Below are positions 13,855 to 14,268 of a DNA stretch of 14,268 bases, piece after piece. The position numbers and the translations under genes were made by a program. Position 1 is the stretch's first letter, and each line of letters opens with the position of its first letter. Under the pieces are notes generated by a model that worked only from the letters and a program-made list of their open reading frames with translations, had not been told where the DNA came from and searched no databases. Where the stretch lies: NCBI GenBank assembly GCA_000431315.1, contig HF989725.1:1-14268 (forward strand), given 5' to 3'. This stretch comes from Brachyspira sp. CAG:484 (GTDB taxonomy: Bacteria > Cyanobacteriota > Vampirovibrionia > Gastranaerophilales > Gastranaerophilaceae).

Positions 13855-13883
13855 ATTATACCATACTTACCGGGGTTAAACAA
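13855..13883 (-). promoter_or_regulatory. Probable promoter of the poly-G pilin gene
   Basis: On the reverse strand TATAAT at 13860-13855 with TGG before it (extended -10), and TTGTTT at 13883-13878 with 17 bp spacing (3 of 6). Start near 13848, just before the AAGGAGG. It overlaps the stop codon of the upstream pilin-like gene, so the downstream gene may be both co-transcribed and separately expressed. Confidence 0.6.
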
Positions 13884-14268
13884 TCCCGGTAAGTTTTAAA
13901 ATTCAAAACTTTGCCTTTTGAATAATTTTCATATTCCAATTTATCCTTGCCGGTTAGGATATTTTTGAAACTTTTTCCTCCGACATGATTATCAGTACCA
14001 GGGGCTACTTTATTCTTATATATCCAGAGCCAGTACGCATCGCGTCCAAATTGATTTGGCTGTTTGTTTCCGTTTACATCAAAAAATAAATTTGCACATA
14101 TTGAGCTGGTATATGTGTTAGTTTTGTTAGTGCCGTCAGGATTTTTTACAGGTCGTCCATATTCATCTACTACATTAGAAGTGTACTCTTTACTTGCACA
14201 ACCGCTTTTGTTGGTAGATATTCTGAGAACAGCACCATTAGAAAAGATGATTTTGGGATCATTGTTAC
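13856..14268 (-). CDS. Type IV pilin-like protein, 5'-truncated by the window edge
   Basis: An open frame runs from the window end (first full codon at 14266) to TAA at 13858-13856, 136 residues, without a usable start inside the window. It contains DPKIIFSNGAVLRI, the family motif DVNGNKQPNQFGRDAY followed by WIYKNKVAPGT, and ends KTYRDCLTPVSMV. The motif and its spacing match the three other pilin-like proteins here, so the prepilin helix should lie upstream of the window. Its stop is 27 bases before the ATG of the next gene (13828), so the two form a tandem pair of pilin-like genes. The C-terminus differs from the DYPW-type ends. Confidence 0.75.
   Translation of the reverse strand, partial: NNDPKIIFSNGAVLRISTNKSGCASKEYTSNVVDEYGRPVKNPDGTNKTNTYTSSICANLFFDVNGNKQPNQFGRDAYWLWIYKNKVAPGTDNHVGGKSFKNILTGKDKLEYENYSKGKVLNFKTYRDCLTPVSMV
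13866..13893. repeat. 9-bp inverted repeat around the -35 region
   Basis: CTTACCGGG and CCCGGTAAG, perfect over 9 bp with an 11-base... more exactly 10-base centre (13875-13884), which contains the -35-like TTGTTT. It codes for part of the C-terminus of the upstream protein. On the forward strand it is followed by TTTT. It may be an operator, an mRNA hairpin between the two genes, or a terminator for antisense transcription. Confidence 0.65.

Overview
The window looks like chromosome from a gut member of the Vampirovibrionia (Melainabacteria, order Gastranaerophilales), the non-photosynthetic sister group of Cyanobacteria. This rests on low G+C, strong Shine-Dalgarno and sigma-70-type promoter signals, and several scattered pilin-like genes with the N-terminal pattern A|FTLAEVLITLGIIG(I/V)VAA, which as far as I know is very common in that order. 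No sequence search could be run, so the assignment is inference. No transposon, phage, CRISPR array, rRNA or tRNA was found.

Layout. (1) 1-588 is the 3' part of a pilin-like gene. (2) 616-3640 is a forward unit: promoter, glucose-6-phosphate isomerase (pgi), a small exported protein, thioredoxin reductase (trxB), then a terminator shared with a converging AbrB-like gene. (3) 3843-4317 has no protein gene but is not empty: a good promoter, a foldable RNA of about 150 nt ending in an intrinsic terminator, and a second hairpin terminator facing the other way. (4) 4318-6275 is pilT (type IV pilus retraction ATPase) with recO (recombination mediator) 4 bp behind, driven by a promoter that lies inside the longest possible pilT ORF. 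(5) 6258-7267 is a divergent pair: a pilin-like gene with a perfect-consensus promoter and a small XRE-type regulator, separated by three perfect tandem 14-bp repeats. (6) 7342-8385 is a PfkB-family sugar or nucleoside kinase. (7) 8531-10714 is a 727-residue soluble protein of unknown function. (8) 10785-13037 is pnp (polynucleotide phosphorylase) with its own promoter and a structured leader. (9) 13066-14268 is a reverse-strand pair of pilin-like genes.

The most notable observation is in (9). The ideal ribosome-binding site and ATG of the second pilin-like gene (ATG at 13828) are out of frame with the body of the gene because of a run of 11 G. A run of 10 or 13 G would make one continuous prepilin. 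This looks like a slippage-controlled on/off switch for a surface pilin, or else a sequencing or assembly error in the homopolymer; the sequence cannot decide between them.

How the parts relate. pilT would power retraction of fibres built from or decorated by the pilin-like proteins. All four share a C-terminal DxNG...KPNxxGxD motif although they sit at three separate sites, which suggests a dispersed, diversified family of minor pilins or pseudopilins. The XRE regulator and its upstream repeats are placed to control one of them. pgi, trxB, recO and pnp are ordinary housekeeping genes.
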